The position numbers were made by a program, and so were the translations under genes. From Fusobacterium perfoetens ATCC 29250 (GTDB taxonomy: Bacteria > Fusobacteriota > Fusobacteriia > Fusobacteriales > Fusobacteriaceae), in NCBI RefSeq assembly GCF_000622245.1, contig NZ_KK211416.1, forward strand, positions 1 through 64,000: 64,000 nucleotides of DNA, given 5' to 3'. Position 1 is the stretch's first letter; every line of letters begins with the position of its first letter. The notes under the pieces are model-generated. The model was given only the letters and a program-made list of their open reading frames with translations. It was not told the origin of the DNA and searched no databases. Positions 1-8,221 of this stretch are shown in pieces.

Positions 1-528
1 AGTGGTGTAAGAAAAGTATATAAGAATGAAAAAATAGGACTTATAAACTTTGATACTCATTTAGATATAAGACCATATGATAATGGAGCAACATCAGGAA
101 CATCTTTTAAACAAATATTAGATAGTGATAAAAATGCTTTTTATAGTATAGTTGGATTTAAAAAACAAGGAAATACAAAAAGATTAATAGAAACAGCAGA
201 GAAATATAATGTATTAATGTTAGATGAAGAATATGAAGAAAACTATATAATAGAAAAGTTAAAAGAATTTATAGAAAAAGTAGATAAAGTATATATAACT
301 TTCTGTATGGATGTATTTGATGCAGCACAAGCACCAGGAGTTTCAGCTCCAACAATAATGGGATTATGTCCCAAAAAAGGAAAGAGAATATTAAGAGAAA
401 TAATGAAAACAGGAAAAGTGGTATGTATAGATTTTGCGGAAGTAAATCCAACTTATGATATAGATAGTAGAACTTCCAAATTAGCAGGGGCTTTAATATA
501 TGATGTAATGTTAAATTTAAAAAAATAA
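1..528 (+). CDS. hutG: Formimidoylglutamase, 5' end outside window
   Basis: The frame is open from base 1, so this is the C-terminal 175 residues of a longer protein. It belongs to the arginase/agmatinase/formimidoylglutamase (ureohydrolase) family. The visible motif FDTHLDIRPY followed by GATSGTSF is the HutG-type metal-binding segment, and CMDVFDAAQAPGVSAP is the second Asp-rich metal-binding motif. The family hydrolyses N-formimidoyl-glutamate to glutamate and formamide, the last step of histidine degradation, using a binuclear Mn centre in the cytoplasm. The glutamate carrier gene gltS starts 23 bases downstream, which fits a histidine/glutamate utilisation operon. HutG is preferred over agmatinase because of the GATSGTSF context and the neighbour. 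A start at 217 would lose the first metal motif and is not the real start. Confidence 0.88.
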   Translation, partial: SGVRKVYKNEKIGLINFDTHLDIRPYDNGATSGTSFKQILDSDKNAFYSIVGFKKQGNTKRLIETAEKYNVLMLDEEYEENYIIEKLKEFIEKVDKVYITFCMDVFDAAQAPGVSAPTIMGLCPKKGKRILREIMKTGKVVCIDFAEVNPTYDIDSRTSKLAGALIYDVMLNLKK

Positions 529-551
529 ATAAAAGTTAGAGGGGGTAAAGT

Positions 552-1775
552 ATGAATTTTGGTTTCAATGAACTAGGAGTTTTGTTTAACTTTGATATGA
601 TAGGAACTATTGCTATTGGATTAATTTCTTTAATTGTTGGTAAAAAGATGAAAGAAAAATTAACTTTTCTTGATAGATTTGGAATACCGGCAGCTGTATT
701 AGGAGGAATTTTATTTGCAACTATTCACTTAATTATAAGAGTTATTGGTGTAGGAAGTATATCTTATGATACAACTTTCCAAACTCCTTTTATGGTTGTA
801 TTTTTTACAACAATAGGATTAGGTTCTTCAATAGAGGGATTAAAAAAAGGTGGAAAATTATTAATCATCTTCTGGCTTTTAAGTGGAGTTATGACATTTA
901 TGCAAACTGTAATAGGTGTAAGTCTTGCAAAAGTAACTGGAATTAATCCATTATTAGGAGTAATGGCTGGTTCAGTTTCAATGTCAGGAGGACATGGTTC
1001 AGCTGGAGCTTTTGGTCAAACAATAGAAGAATTAGGAGTAACTGGAGGATTAACAGTAGCTTTATCAGCAGCTACTTTCGGACTTATAGCTGGAGGACTT
1101 TTAGGTTCACCATTAGCTATTCATTTAATTAGAAAATTTAACTTAAAACCAAAAGATGTAGTAAATAAAGACCAAGTTGAGAAAAAATCATCTACAGAAA
1201 GAAGAGAAATTACTTTTAATTCAATGATGAGCCATGTAACAATGCTTTCAATTGTAATGACTCTAGGAATTGCTTTAAGTACTTTCTTAAAATCTCAATT
1301 AGGAATTGCTTTACCTTCATATGTAGGGGCTATGTTCTGTGCAATTATTTTTAACAATTTAAATATTAAATTCAAATGGCTTGATTTAGATAGAAATCTT
1401 TTAAATATCATTGGTGAAACTTCATTAAATATTTTCTTATCAATGGCTTTAATTTCTTTAAAATTATGGGAACTAGCTGCTTTAGCTGTACCTTTATTAA
1501 TAATTTTAATGGCTCAAGTTTTATTTATGTGGGTTTATACAAGATTTATAGTATTTAAAGCTATGGGAGGAGATTATGATGCTGCTGTAATGATATCAGG
1601 AATGTGTGGTTCAGGTCTTGGAGCTACAACAAATGCTATGATAAATATGGAAGAGGTAAGTTCAAAATATGGTTATACAGTAAATCCATATTTAATAGTA
1701 CCTTTAACAGGAGCATTTTTAATAGATATATTCCAAATGCCTGTAATTATAACAGCAATAAATATGTTTAAATAA
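552..1775 (+). CDS. gltS: Sodium/glutamate symporter GltS
   Basis: A 407-residue inner-membrane protein with about ten hydrophobic segments. It has the two inverted glycine-rich re-entrant motifs of the ESS/GltS family: MSGGHGSAGAF near residue 143 and SGMCGSGLGATTNAM near residue 348. GltS proteins import L-glutamate with Na+. Length matches the family (about 400 residues). The start is supported by an AGAGGGGG ribosome binding site 8 bases upstream. It follows hutG by 23 bases and is probably cotranscribed, ending at a hairpin terminator at about 1797-1833. Glutamate is a principal carbon and energy source in fusobacteria, so this pair probably serves glutamate/histidine fermentation. Confidence 0.95.
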   Translation: MNFGFNELGVLFNFDMIGTIAIGLISLIVGKKMKEKLTFLDRFGIPAAVLGGILFATIHLIIRVIGVGSISYDTTFQTPFMVVFFTTIGLGSSIEGLKKGGKLLIIFWLLSGVMTFMQTVIGVSLAKVTGINPLLGVMAGSVSMSGGHGSAGAFGQTIEELGVTGGLTVALSAATFGLIAGGLLGSPLAIHLIRKFNLKPKDVVNKDQVEKKSSTERREITFNSMMSHVTMLSIVMTLGIALSTFLKSQLGIALPSYVGAMFCAIIFNNLNIKFKWLDLDRNLLNIIGETSLNIFLSMALISLKLWELAALAVPLLIILMAQVLFMWVYTRFIVFKAMGGDYDAAVMISGMCGSGLGATTNAMINMEEVSSKYGYTVNPYLIVPLTGAFLIDIFQMPVIITAINMFK

Positions 1776-1796
1776 AGAAAAGTCATAAATAATAAA

Positions 1797-1833
1797 AAAC
1801 AAAAAATGGCCCATTATGGGCTGTTTTTTGTTT
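1797..1833 (+). terminator. Rho-independent terminator after gltS
   Basis: A-rich left arm ending ATGGCCC, five-base loop ATTAT, then GGGCTGTTTTTTG, giving a GC-capped stem with a T-tract, 22 bases after the gltS stop codon. Confidence 0.85.
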
Positions 1834-1860
1834 AAAAGAAAAATTATAATAAAATATTTC

Positions 1861-1889
1861 TTGACTTGTTAAAATAAATTTGATATGTT
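1861..1889 (+). promoter_or_regulatory. Sigma-70 type promoter for the secreted-protein gene
   Basis: TTGACT at 1861-1866, 17-base spacer, TATGTT at 1884-1889. Transcription would start near 1896, leaving about 143 bases of untranslated leader before the ATG at 2039. The leader holds a short hairpin (AAAAGG...CCTTTT, about 1911-1936) but matches no riboswitch class I recognise. Confidence 0.55.
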
Positions 1890-2038
1890 GATATTATCAA
1901 AGTAGGGATTAAAAAGGCTATGATTCTCCTTTTATATATTTAATGTGGTAACAAATAAGATAAAACCCATTAAGAAAAAATATTAAATATAAGAGGGCAT
2001 ATAAAAAATCTATGATATGTTAATGTAAGGAGGAGAAA

Positions 2039-2566
2039 ATGAAAAAAATAATTTTTGTTTTAGGATTATTAGTTTCTATAGTATCATATTCAGAAGAAAA
2101 ATCTGCTGTAACAGAAGTAGTATCTTCAGTGGTATCAGAAGCAGTATCTACAGGAAAGAATATTTTAAAAGGTGTAAAAGATGGTGTAGATATGGGAAGA
2201 AAAGATGGAGAAAGCTTAGATGAAGCTTTAATCATTTATGATAAAAAACTTTTTGAAGAAAATATAAAAGCTTCAGTTTTAACTGTAACAGAAGATGAAT
2301 TAGGATATAAAGTGGTAGTTGGTTTAAAAAATGAGACAGATAAAATGATAAGATTAACAAATCTTCATGAGAAAAAATCTTTACAACTTTTAGATACTGA
2401 TGGCTTTGCAGTTTTCTCTTTAGGACCATTTGATGATGTTAATATACCAAAAAAAGCTGCTGTAAAAAGTACTTTTGTATTTCCAGCTGATGGAAAACCA
2501 GAAATGATAAAAATTTATGAGAGCGAAATAAAAATTAAAGATGAAGTAATTAAAATAAAAAAATAA
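2039..2566 (+). CDS. Secreted protein of unknown function
   Basis: A 175-residue protein with an N-terminal signal peptide (MKKIIFVLGLLVSIVSYS, then charged residues), so it is probably periplasmic or outer-membrane associated. No lipobox Cys is visible. Residues about 25-60 are helical and Ser/Val-rich. Residues about 75-175 alternate hydrophobic and charged positions in a beta-rich pattern, resembling the immunoglobulin-like folds of bacterial extracytoplasmic proteins. I do not recognise the family. Translation starts behind a strong AAGGAGGAG site. It stands alone between the gltS terminator and a convergent terminator at about 2588-2652, with its own promoter and an unusually long leader. 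Confidence 0.75.
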   Translation: MKKIIFVLGLLVSIVSYSEEKSAVTEVVSSVVSEAVSTGKNILKGVKDGVDMGRKDGESLDEALIIYDKKLFEENIKASVLTVTEDELGYKVVVGLKNETDKMIRLTNLHEKKSLQLLDTDGFAVFSLGPFDDVNIPKKAAVKSTFVFPADGKPEMIKIYESEIKIKDEVIKIKK

Positions 2567-2587
2567 AAATTTTTAAATAATTTTTTA

Positions 2588-2652
2588 TAAAAAAAGGACT
2601 TAATCAAATTTCTATAATAATCTATTATAAAAATTCTTTAGTCCTTTTTCTT
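2588..2652. terminator. Bidirectional terminator
   Basis: AAAAAAGGACT at about 2590-2600 pairs with AGTCCTTTTT at 2640-2649, with a smaller internal AT hairpin. It lies between the convergent secreted-protein and oxidoreductase genes and has T-runs on both strands. Confidence 0.8.
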
Positions 2653-2699
2653 TTTATCTAATCAACATTATTGATTAGATAGAATGGAAAATTTATATA

Positions 2700-5261
2700 T
2701 TATTTTGTGTTATCCAAAAGTTTTTTAGTAAGAAGTCTATGTTCCCACATTTCATCTTCTGATTTATAACTTCTTTTTTCAAAAGTACTTTCTGTATAAG
2801 TATCACCAAATATTAAATCAAGAATATGTAAAGAATCTTTTCCAGCTGCTTCTAAAGTTCCTCTACAAGAACCACAATAACTTATTACAGAATCTTGAGT
2901 ACAATCATTAGCTCTTCTAGTATAAATTTTTTCATAAAGAGCTGGATTAGAAGAACAAACCATTCCTCCTACTCCACAACATCTAGTGTTTTCTTTTATA
3001 TTATTCATTTCTTCATATTTATATCCAAGTTCTTTTAATATCCATCTAATATTTTCATGGTGAGATGATACATCTCTAGTTACACAAGAATCATGGATAT
3101 TAAATACAACATCACTGTTTATACCTTTATTTAAACTTTCTTTTGGTAAACCAATTTTTTCCCTCATTAAATCCCAATAAGAAATAACTTTTTTTCCACT
3201 TGTAGAAACAAAAGTTTTATAGCAAGATGGACAAATTGTTATAATTGTATCAGCACCAATTTTTTCAATCTCATCATTAGCCATTTTATTTCTAATTTTA
3301 AATTTATCTTCTTCTCCTATCATATTAGTAACTTTTCCACAACATCTCAACATAGCTGAAACATCATCACCTAAAGTTTCTTTTAAATGAGCATAAACTT
3401 TTTCTACTAATTCAGGTTTATATGCTGGAATTGTACATCCAGGTACAAAAACATATTTAGGAGATTTTTTCTCTTGGACAGATGTACAATAAGTAGGATT
3501 ACATTCTAAAGCTTGTATTCTATCACTATCTACAAGATTTTCTATAACTTGTTTATTTCCATTGTCTCTGATATATTGTCTTTTTAGTTCTATAAAATTA
3601 GATTTTAAATCTAAATCTTTTGGACATTTAATAGTACATTGAGAACATTCATTACAAGAAAAAGCAATCATTTTTTCCATATGTTGATATCCTTTTTCTA
3701 AATAATCTCTAAATAACTCTTTTGGACAAGAAGTATAATCTTTTAACATCATACATTCTTTCATACAAAGTCTACATTCACATTGACGACATCTATCAGC
3801 TTCAAATTGAGCTTGTTCTTGAGTATATCCAAGTGAAACCTCTTCAAAAGATTTTATTCTTTCTTTAGGGTCTAAGTGAGGCATAGATACTCTTCTTTCT
3901 AAAACATCTATCCAGTCAACATCTCTTCTTAATTTTGTATCATAACTAGATGTATCTGAAATCTCTCTTCCCTCTTTTAAATCTTTTTCACTAAGGAATC
4001 TATCTACTGATTCAGCAGCACGACGACCAGTTGCCATAGCTTGTATTACAATTACAGATTCTCCACTAGCATCTCCAGTAATAAATACTTTTTCAATATC
4101 TTTACTTTGAAGAGTTTCTTTATCACATTCAAAAGTAGAATTTCTTTTTTGTGAAAGTAAATTAATTGCAAAACTATTATCAACTTCTTGACCTATAGCA
4201 AAAATAATAGTATCACAAGAAATATCTTTAAGTTGATTTTCATCAAATTTTGGAGAAAATACATGATTCTCATCAAATAGAGATAAACATTTTTTCAAAA
4301 TTATTTTATCAATAGAAGAATCATCTTTTAAACTTATGTTTTTAACTCCATAACCATGTAAAAATTCTATTTCTTCTTCAAAAGCTCCCTTAACTTCTTC
4401 TTTTGATGCTGCCATTTCATCAAATGAACCCTCTAAACATACAGAATAAACTTTTTCAACTCCAGAAATTCTTCTTGAAGTTCTAGCACAGTCCATGGCC
4501 ACATCTCCACCACCAACTACAAGAACAGTTTTTCCTAAATCTAATTTTTTATCTTTTGATAGAGCAGCTTCTTTTAAGAAAGAACTAGCACTTAAAATAT
4601 TTTTAGAAGAAAGATTTGTTCCAACTCTACCTTTATGTTTTCCAACAGCTACAATTACAGAATCAAATTCTTTTAAAAGAGTTTCAAATTCTATATCTTT
4701 TCCAATTTCACAATTCATTTGGAATTTTACGCCTAATTTTTCTAAATAACTAATCTCTCTATTAAGAATATTTCTAGGTAATCTATATTCAGGAATACCT
4801 ACAGCCATCATTCCACCTTTAACAGGTAATTTTTCAAAAACAGTTACTCCATATCCTTTTCTAATAAGGTCTAAAGCAGATTGTAATCCAGAAGGACCAG
4901 CTCCAATAACAGCTACATTTTTATTTTTATAGTCTTCTTTTTCTAAACTCCATAATTTTTCATCATCATAATTATCAGCTATATATCTTTTTAAACCAGC
5001 AATACTCATAGGAGAGTTTATCTCATTAATTTTACATTTTCCTTCACAAGGGTGAGCACAAATTCTTCCTAAAGTTCCAGGTAAAAATAATTTTTCTCTG
5101 ATTGTAAGTAGAGCTTCTTCTCCTTTCCCTTCTCTAAGAAGTCTAATATATTCTTTCACATTTGTATGCATAGGACAAGTAGTGACACAAGCTGGATTTT
5201 CTTCTCCCATACATTCAGAAACTATTTTTTGCATATTTTCAATGATTTCTTCTTTTAACAT
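2700..5261 (-). CDS. GltD-like FAD/NAD(P) oxidoreductase fused to an Fe-S dicluster (CCG) domain
   Basis: An 853-residue cytoplasmic fusion. Residues 15-105 form the Cys-rich GltD-type iron-sulfur domain (C17, C25, C30, C68, C72, C76). Residues 115-450 carry two nucleotide-binding folds (VIGAGPSGLQSA near 118; VVGGGDVAMDCA near 248). A ferredoxin-like segment follows (CRQCECRLC, then CNECSQCTIKC). The C-terminus has two CCG modules (C-x-RCCG-type then CPSC; RCCGVGG then CGSC) like heterodisulfide reductase subunit B and glycolate oxidase GlpC-type proteins. Such proteins move electrons between NAD(P)H, FAD and Fe-S clusters, but the substrate cannot be told from sequence. It sits 11 bases after an EamA transporter, behind a sigma-54 promoter. 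Start chosen by the AAAGGAG site upstream. Confidence 0.85.
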   Translation of the reverse strand: MLKEEIIENMQKIVSECMGEENPACVTTCPMHTNVKEYIRLLREGKGEEALLTIREKLFLPGTLGRICAHPCEGKCKINEINSPMSIAGLKRYIADNYDDEKLWSLEKEDYKNKNVAVIGAGPSGLQSALDLIRKGYGVTVFEKLPVKGGMMAVGIPEYRLPRNILNREISYLEKLGVKFQMNCEIGKDIEFETLLKEFDSVIVAVGKHKGRVGTNLSSKNILSASSFLKEAALSKDKKLDLGKTVLVVGGGDVAMDCARTSRRISGVEKVYSVCLEGSFDEMAASKEEVKGAFEEEIEFLHGYGVKNISLKDDSSIDKIILKKCLSLFDENHVFSPKFDENQLKDISCDTIIFAIGQEVDNSFAINLLSQKRNSTFECDKETLQSKDIEKVFITGDASGESVIVIQAMATGRRAAESVDRFLSEKDLKEGREISDTSSYDTKLRRDVDWIDVLERRVSMPHLDPKERIKSFEEVSLGYTQEQAQFEADRCRQCECRLCMKECMMLKDYTSCPKELFRDYLEKGYQHMEKMIAFSCNECSQCTIKCPKDLDLKSNFIELKRQYIRDNGNKQVIENLVDSDRIQALECNPTYCTSVQEKKSPKYVFVPGCTIPAYKPELVEKVYAHLKETLGDDVSAMLRCCGKVTNMIGEEDKFKIRNKMANDEIEKIGADTIITICPSCYKTFVSTSGKKVISYWDLMREKIGLPKESLNKGINSDVVFNIHDSCVTRDVSSHHENIRWILKELGYKYEEMNNIKENTRCCGVGGMVCSSNPALYEKIYTRRANDCTQDSVISYCGSCRGTLEAAGKDSLHILDLIFGDTYTESTFEKRSYKSEDEMWEHRLLTKKLLDNTK

Positions 5262-5272
5262 GATTTTCTCCT

Positions 5273-6190
5273 TTATCTTTTTTTAGGTTCAATAGCAAAA
5301 ATAAACACTCCAGTTACAATAACTAATCCCCAAATTATAAGATGTAAATTTATAGGAGCTCCAAAAAGAACAATACTAAATATAATTGTCCATAAGGCAG
5401 CAGTTGAATTAAGGGCTGTTCCCATAGCTGCCCCAATTAAATCAACAGCTTTGTACCAACAAAGATATGTTATAGCTCCAAGAATAGCTATTCCACCGAA
5501 TTTGAAAACAGTTCCATTAATTATAACTTCAAAAGCTATACTACAACCACCAGAAAGAGGAACAACTATAAATCCATAAATTATCATAGAGATAAAGTAT
5601 CTTAAACATAAAAATTGTTGTGGAATTGCTTTTATATGGTCTTCATCTTTTATATGTTTCATAGCAAAACCAATAATAACTCCTTCAGAGGCCCAACCTA
5701 AAACAGCTAGTAGAGCAAATAAAATTCCTGTTCCAAAAGTTTCAGGAATATCTCCAGTAGGTTTAAACCCTAACATAAAAGAACCTAAAAGACTAATGAA
5801 AATTCCAAGAACAGCTCTTTTAGTAAGTTTTTCTTTTAATAAGAAATATGAAAGAAGAGCACCAATTCCTGGATAAATAACTGATATACTAGAAGCGTAT
5901 GGAGCTGTAGCATATTTTATGGCTAGTAAATAGGCACTCATTCCTACAGGGGCCCCTACTAAAGCAGCCACAGCTGTGGCTTTTCCTTTTTTAGTCTTTA
6001 AAAGTTCAAAAACTCCTTTTAATTGACTAGAAAAAAGTAAAGTTAAAGCAATCCATAAGAAAGCAAAACTATCATGAAAAAAAGCTGCCACAAGAGGAGG
6101 AACATTAATTTTTCCCATTAAAGTAGAATCAAGTCCCCAAGCTAAACCAACGATAACACCTAATAAAATTCCTTTTGTTCTATTGTTCAT
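5273..6190 (-). CDS. EamA/DMT-family transporter
   Basis: A 305-residue protein with ten predicted membrane segments in two EamA halves (residues about 5-140 and 165-300), the usual layout for drug/metabolite transporters. The family moves amino acids, nucleotides and other small metabolites across the inner membrane, and the substrate here is unknown. It is the first gene of a two-gene unit with the dicluster oxidoreductase (11-base gap) and has an AAGGAG site 7 bases before the ATG. The sigma-54 promoter at 6229-6244 lies about 40 bases upstream. The pairing suggests it moves the substrate or product of the oxidoreductase (inference). Confidence 0.85.
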   Translation of the reverse strand: MNNRTKGILLGVIVGLAWGLDSTLMGKINVPPLVAAFFHDSFAFLWIALTLLFSSQLKGVFELLKTKKGKATAVAALVGAPVGMSAYLLAIKYATAPYASSISVIYPGIGALLSYFLLKEKLTKRAVLGIFISLLGSFMLGFKPTGDIPETFGTGILFALLAVLGWASEGVIIGFAMKHIKDEDHIKAIPQQFLCLRYFISMIIYGFIVVPLSGGCSIAFEVIINGTVFKFGGIAILGAITYLCWYKAVDLIGAAMGTALNSTAALWTIIFSIVLFGAPINLHLIIWGLVIVTGVFIFAIEPKKR

Positions 6191-6228
6191 AAAATACTCC
6201 TTAAAATTTTTTAAACTTATATAAAATT

Positions 6229-6244
6229 AGCAAATAATATGCCA
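6229..6244 (-). promoter_or_regulatory. Sigma-54 (-24/-12) promoter
   Basis: On the minus strand the 16 bases read TGGCATATTATTTGCT. GG and GC are at consensus spacing (TGGCAC-N5-TTGCW, one mismatch). Transcription would start near 6218, about 28 bases before the EamA ATG. A sigma-54 activator gene is divergent and adjacent. Confidence 0.85.
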
Positions 6245-6303
6245 AAAATTTTAAATCTTATTTTTTCAATAAAAAAAATTTTAGAAAAATAAAAAACTAG
6301 AAA

Positions 6304-6348
6304 AGTGTCATCTTTTATAGTATAATTTATGTAATTATTAGTGACACT
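6304..6348. promoter_or_regulatory. Candidate upstream activator sequence
   Basis: Perfect 7-bp inverted repeat AGTGTCA (6304-6310) / TGACACT (6342-6348), 38 bp apart centre to centre. It lies about 85-130 bp upstream of the predicted sigma-54 start site, where enhancer-binding proteins usually bind, and flanks a TATAAT at 6321-6326 that may serve the divergent activator gene (autoregulation). The binding protein is inferred. Confidence 0.5.
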
Positions 6349-6375
6349 GTAATTTAAAATTACAATGGAGGAATT

Positions 6376-7671
6376 ATGAAATTTGATTATAAAATATTAG
6401 AAGAAATAGAAATTGGTGTTATTTTATGTAATATTTTAGGAGAAATTCAATATTCAAATAAATATGCTAATGGATATCTTGAAAGAGAAAAAATAAATGT
6501 TAATGAGATTATAGAAGAATTAAAAGAAAAAGAAGATTTAAAAATGGGATTTAAGTTATTAACAAAAACTTATAAAAATATATTTTTTATGATTTTTTCT
6601 CAAAAAGAAGAGGGAAAATATTTAATTTTATTAAAACAAAAAGATTTTTTTAAAACTATTTTAAATGAAAATGATTCTTATACAAATGAAAAAAAATATA
6701 CCTTTGAAAATGTTATAGGTAAAAGCCCACAAATTTTAAAAGTTATTGATGAATGTAAAAAGATAGCTGATGAAAATAGTAACATTCTTATAACAGGAGA
6801 GAGTGGAACAGGAAAAGAATTTTTTGCTAGAGCTATTCACAATAATAGTTCAAGAAGAAATTTTCCATTTATTCCTGTAAACTGTGGTTCAATACCTAGA
6901 GAACTTATAGAAAGTGAATTATTTGGTTATGAAAGTGGAGCTTTTACAGGAGCTAATAAACAAGGATATATAGGAAAATTTCAATTAGCTAATGGAGGGA
7001 CAATATTTTTAGATGAAATAGGAGAAATGCCACTTAATATGCAAGTTTCTCTTCTAAGAGTTTTACAAGATAAATGTGTAACAAAAATAGGTTCAAAAAA
7101 ATGTACCAAAGTAGATGTAAGAGTAATAGCAGCTACTAATAAATGTTTAAAAGATGAGATAAAAAAAGAAAGATTTAGAAAAGATTTGTATTATAGATTG
7201 AATGCTTTTAATATAAATATTCCACCACTAAAAGAGAGAATAGGTGATATTCCAATATTTTTAGAACATTTATTAAAAGAAAAAAGTATTGAATTAAATA
7301 AACCTATTCCAAAAGTTCCTAAATCTCTTTTCCAAAAAATTATATCTTATTGTTGGCCTGGAAATATAAGAGAGTTACAAAATTTTGTAGAAAACTTTGT
7401 TGTATTAGATGGAATAAGTACTTATGATATAAATTTTGATGAATGCCATTGTATGACACACGATAATTTAGGAAATAGAATTGAAATAAATCAATGTGGG
7501 GTAATAGAAAAAGTAGAGGAAAAAGTTTTACCTTTAGTAGAATTAGAAAAAAGAGAGATAGAAAAAGCTATAAAAATTTATGACGGAAATATGACTCAGA
7601 TTGCTTCTGCTTTAGGAATAAGTAGAAATGCTCTATATAATAAGATGAAAAGATATGGAATAGAAAAATAA
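6376..7671 (+). CDS. Sigma-54-dependent transcriptional activator (PAS, AAA+, Fis)
   Basis: A 431-residue enhancer-binding protein. Residues 1-95 look like a single short PAS-like sensor, and there is no phospho-receiver domain. The AAA+ domain (about 112-340) has Walker A GESGTGKE near 141, the sigma-54-contacting GAFTGA loop near 188, Walker B TIFLDEIGEM near 210 and the RELQNF sensor II region. The C-terminal helix-turn-helix of Fis type is ASALGISRNALYNKMKRYG. It is divergent from the EamA/oxidoreductase pair, which carries a -24/-12 promoter, so it almost certainly controls that pair in response to a ligand sensed by the N-terminal domain. The ligand is unknown. A GGAGG site precedes the ATG, and a terminator follows at 7676-7726. 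Confidence 0.93.
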   Translation: MKFDYKILEEIEIGVILCNILGEIQYSNKYANGYLEREKINVNEIIEELKEKEDLKMGFKLLTKTYKNIFFMIFSQKEEGKYLILLKQKDFFKTILNENDSYTNEKKYTFENVIGKSPQILKVIDECKKIADENSNILITGESGTGKEFFARAIHNNSSRRNFPFIPVNCGSIPRELIESELFGYESGAFTGANKQGYIGKFQLANGGTIFLDEIGEMPLNMQVSLLRVLQDKCVTKIGSKKCTKVDVRVIAATNKCLKDEIKKERFRKDLYYRLNAFNINIPPLKERIGDIPIFLEHLLKEKSIELNKPIPKVPKSLFQKIISYCWPGNIRELQNFVENFVVLDGISTYDINFDECHCMTHDNLGNRIEINQCGVIEKVEEKVLPLVELEKREIEKAIKIYDGNMTQIASALGISRNALYNKMKRYGIEK

Positions 7672-7675
7672 AAAA

Positions 7676-7726
7676 GAAAAAAGGTTGTTACTATTAAAAA
7701 TTAAAATGTAACAACCTTTTATTTTT
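7676..7726. terminator. Bidirectional terminator
   Basis: AAAAAAGGTTGTTAC at 7677-7691 pairs with GTAACAACCTTTT at 7708-7720, with A/T runs on both sides. It separates the convergent sigma-54 activator and winged-helix genes. Confidence 0.88.
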
Positions 7727-8210
7727 ATCTTTTAAATTTATATCCAATTCCCCAAATAGTTATAATATATTCTGGAGAATCAGGATTCTTTTCAATTTTT
7801 TTTCTAATTTTTCTTATAAAAGCCATAATATTACTGTCATCTAAATAATATTCTTCATCCCAGACAGCTTGATAAATTTGTTCTTTAGTGAAAATTTCTC
7901 CTCTATTTTTAGCTAGAAAATAGAGAATATCAAATTCTTTTGGAGTTAATTGAACTTCTATATTATTTTGAGTAACTATTCTTTGTTTGTAGTTAATAAC
8001 TAAAGAATCACAGACAATTTCCTCTATCTCTTTTTTATTTGTATTTCCATCTTCTAATTCTAACATTAAAGACCTAGTTTTTGATGTTAAAAGTTCATCA
8101 ATACCTTCTAAAAATTCAGAAGTATCTTCCTCAATGTTACTATATTTTATTTTGTCATATAACCACTTTAAAAAAGAGGAATTTAAAGATATAAAATTTA
8201 TTTTTTTCAT
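7725..8210 (-). CDS. PhoB/OmpR-type winged-helix regulator lacking a receiver domain
   Basis: A 161-residue protein. The C-terminal ~95 residues form a clear OmpR/PhoB winged helix (LTPKEFDILYFLAKN, FTKEQIYQAVW, then IRKIRKKIE and a terminal IWGIGYKFKR hairpin). The first ~65 residues are acidic and do not show the Asp/Lys pattern of a response-regulator receiver, so control by phosphorylation is not evident. It follows the P-type ATPase at 8222-10852 by 11 bases on the same strand and is probably its cotranscribed regulator. Proteins of this fold bind tandem 7-bp repeats with 11-bp phasing, and such a repeat lies upstream at 10908-10925. Role in Mg2+ or metal control is inferred. Confidence 0.85.
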   Translation of the reverse strand: MKKINFISLNSSFLKWLYDKIKYSNIEEDTSEFLEGIDELLTSKTRSLMLELEDGNTNKKEIEEIVCDSLVINYKQRIVTQNNIEVQLTPKEFDILYFLAKNRGEIFTKEQIYQAVWDEEYYLDDSNIMAFIRKIRKKIEKNPDSPEYIITIWGIGYKFKR

Positions 8211-8221
8211 AAAAAATCCTC

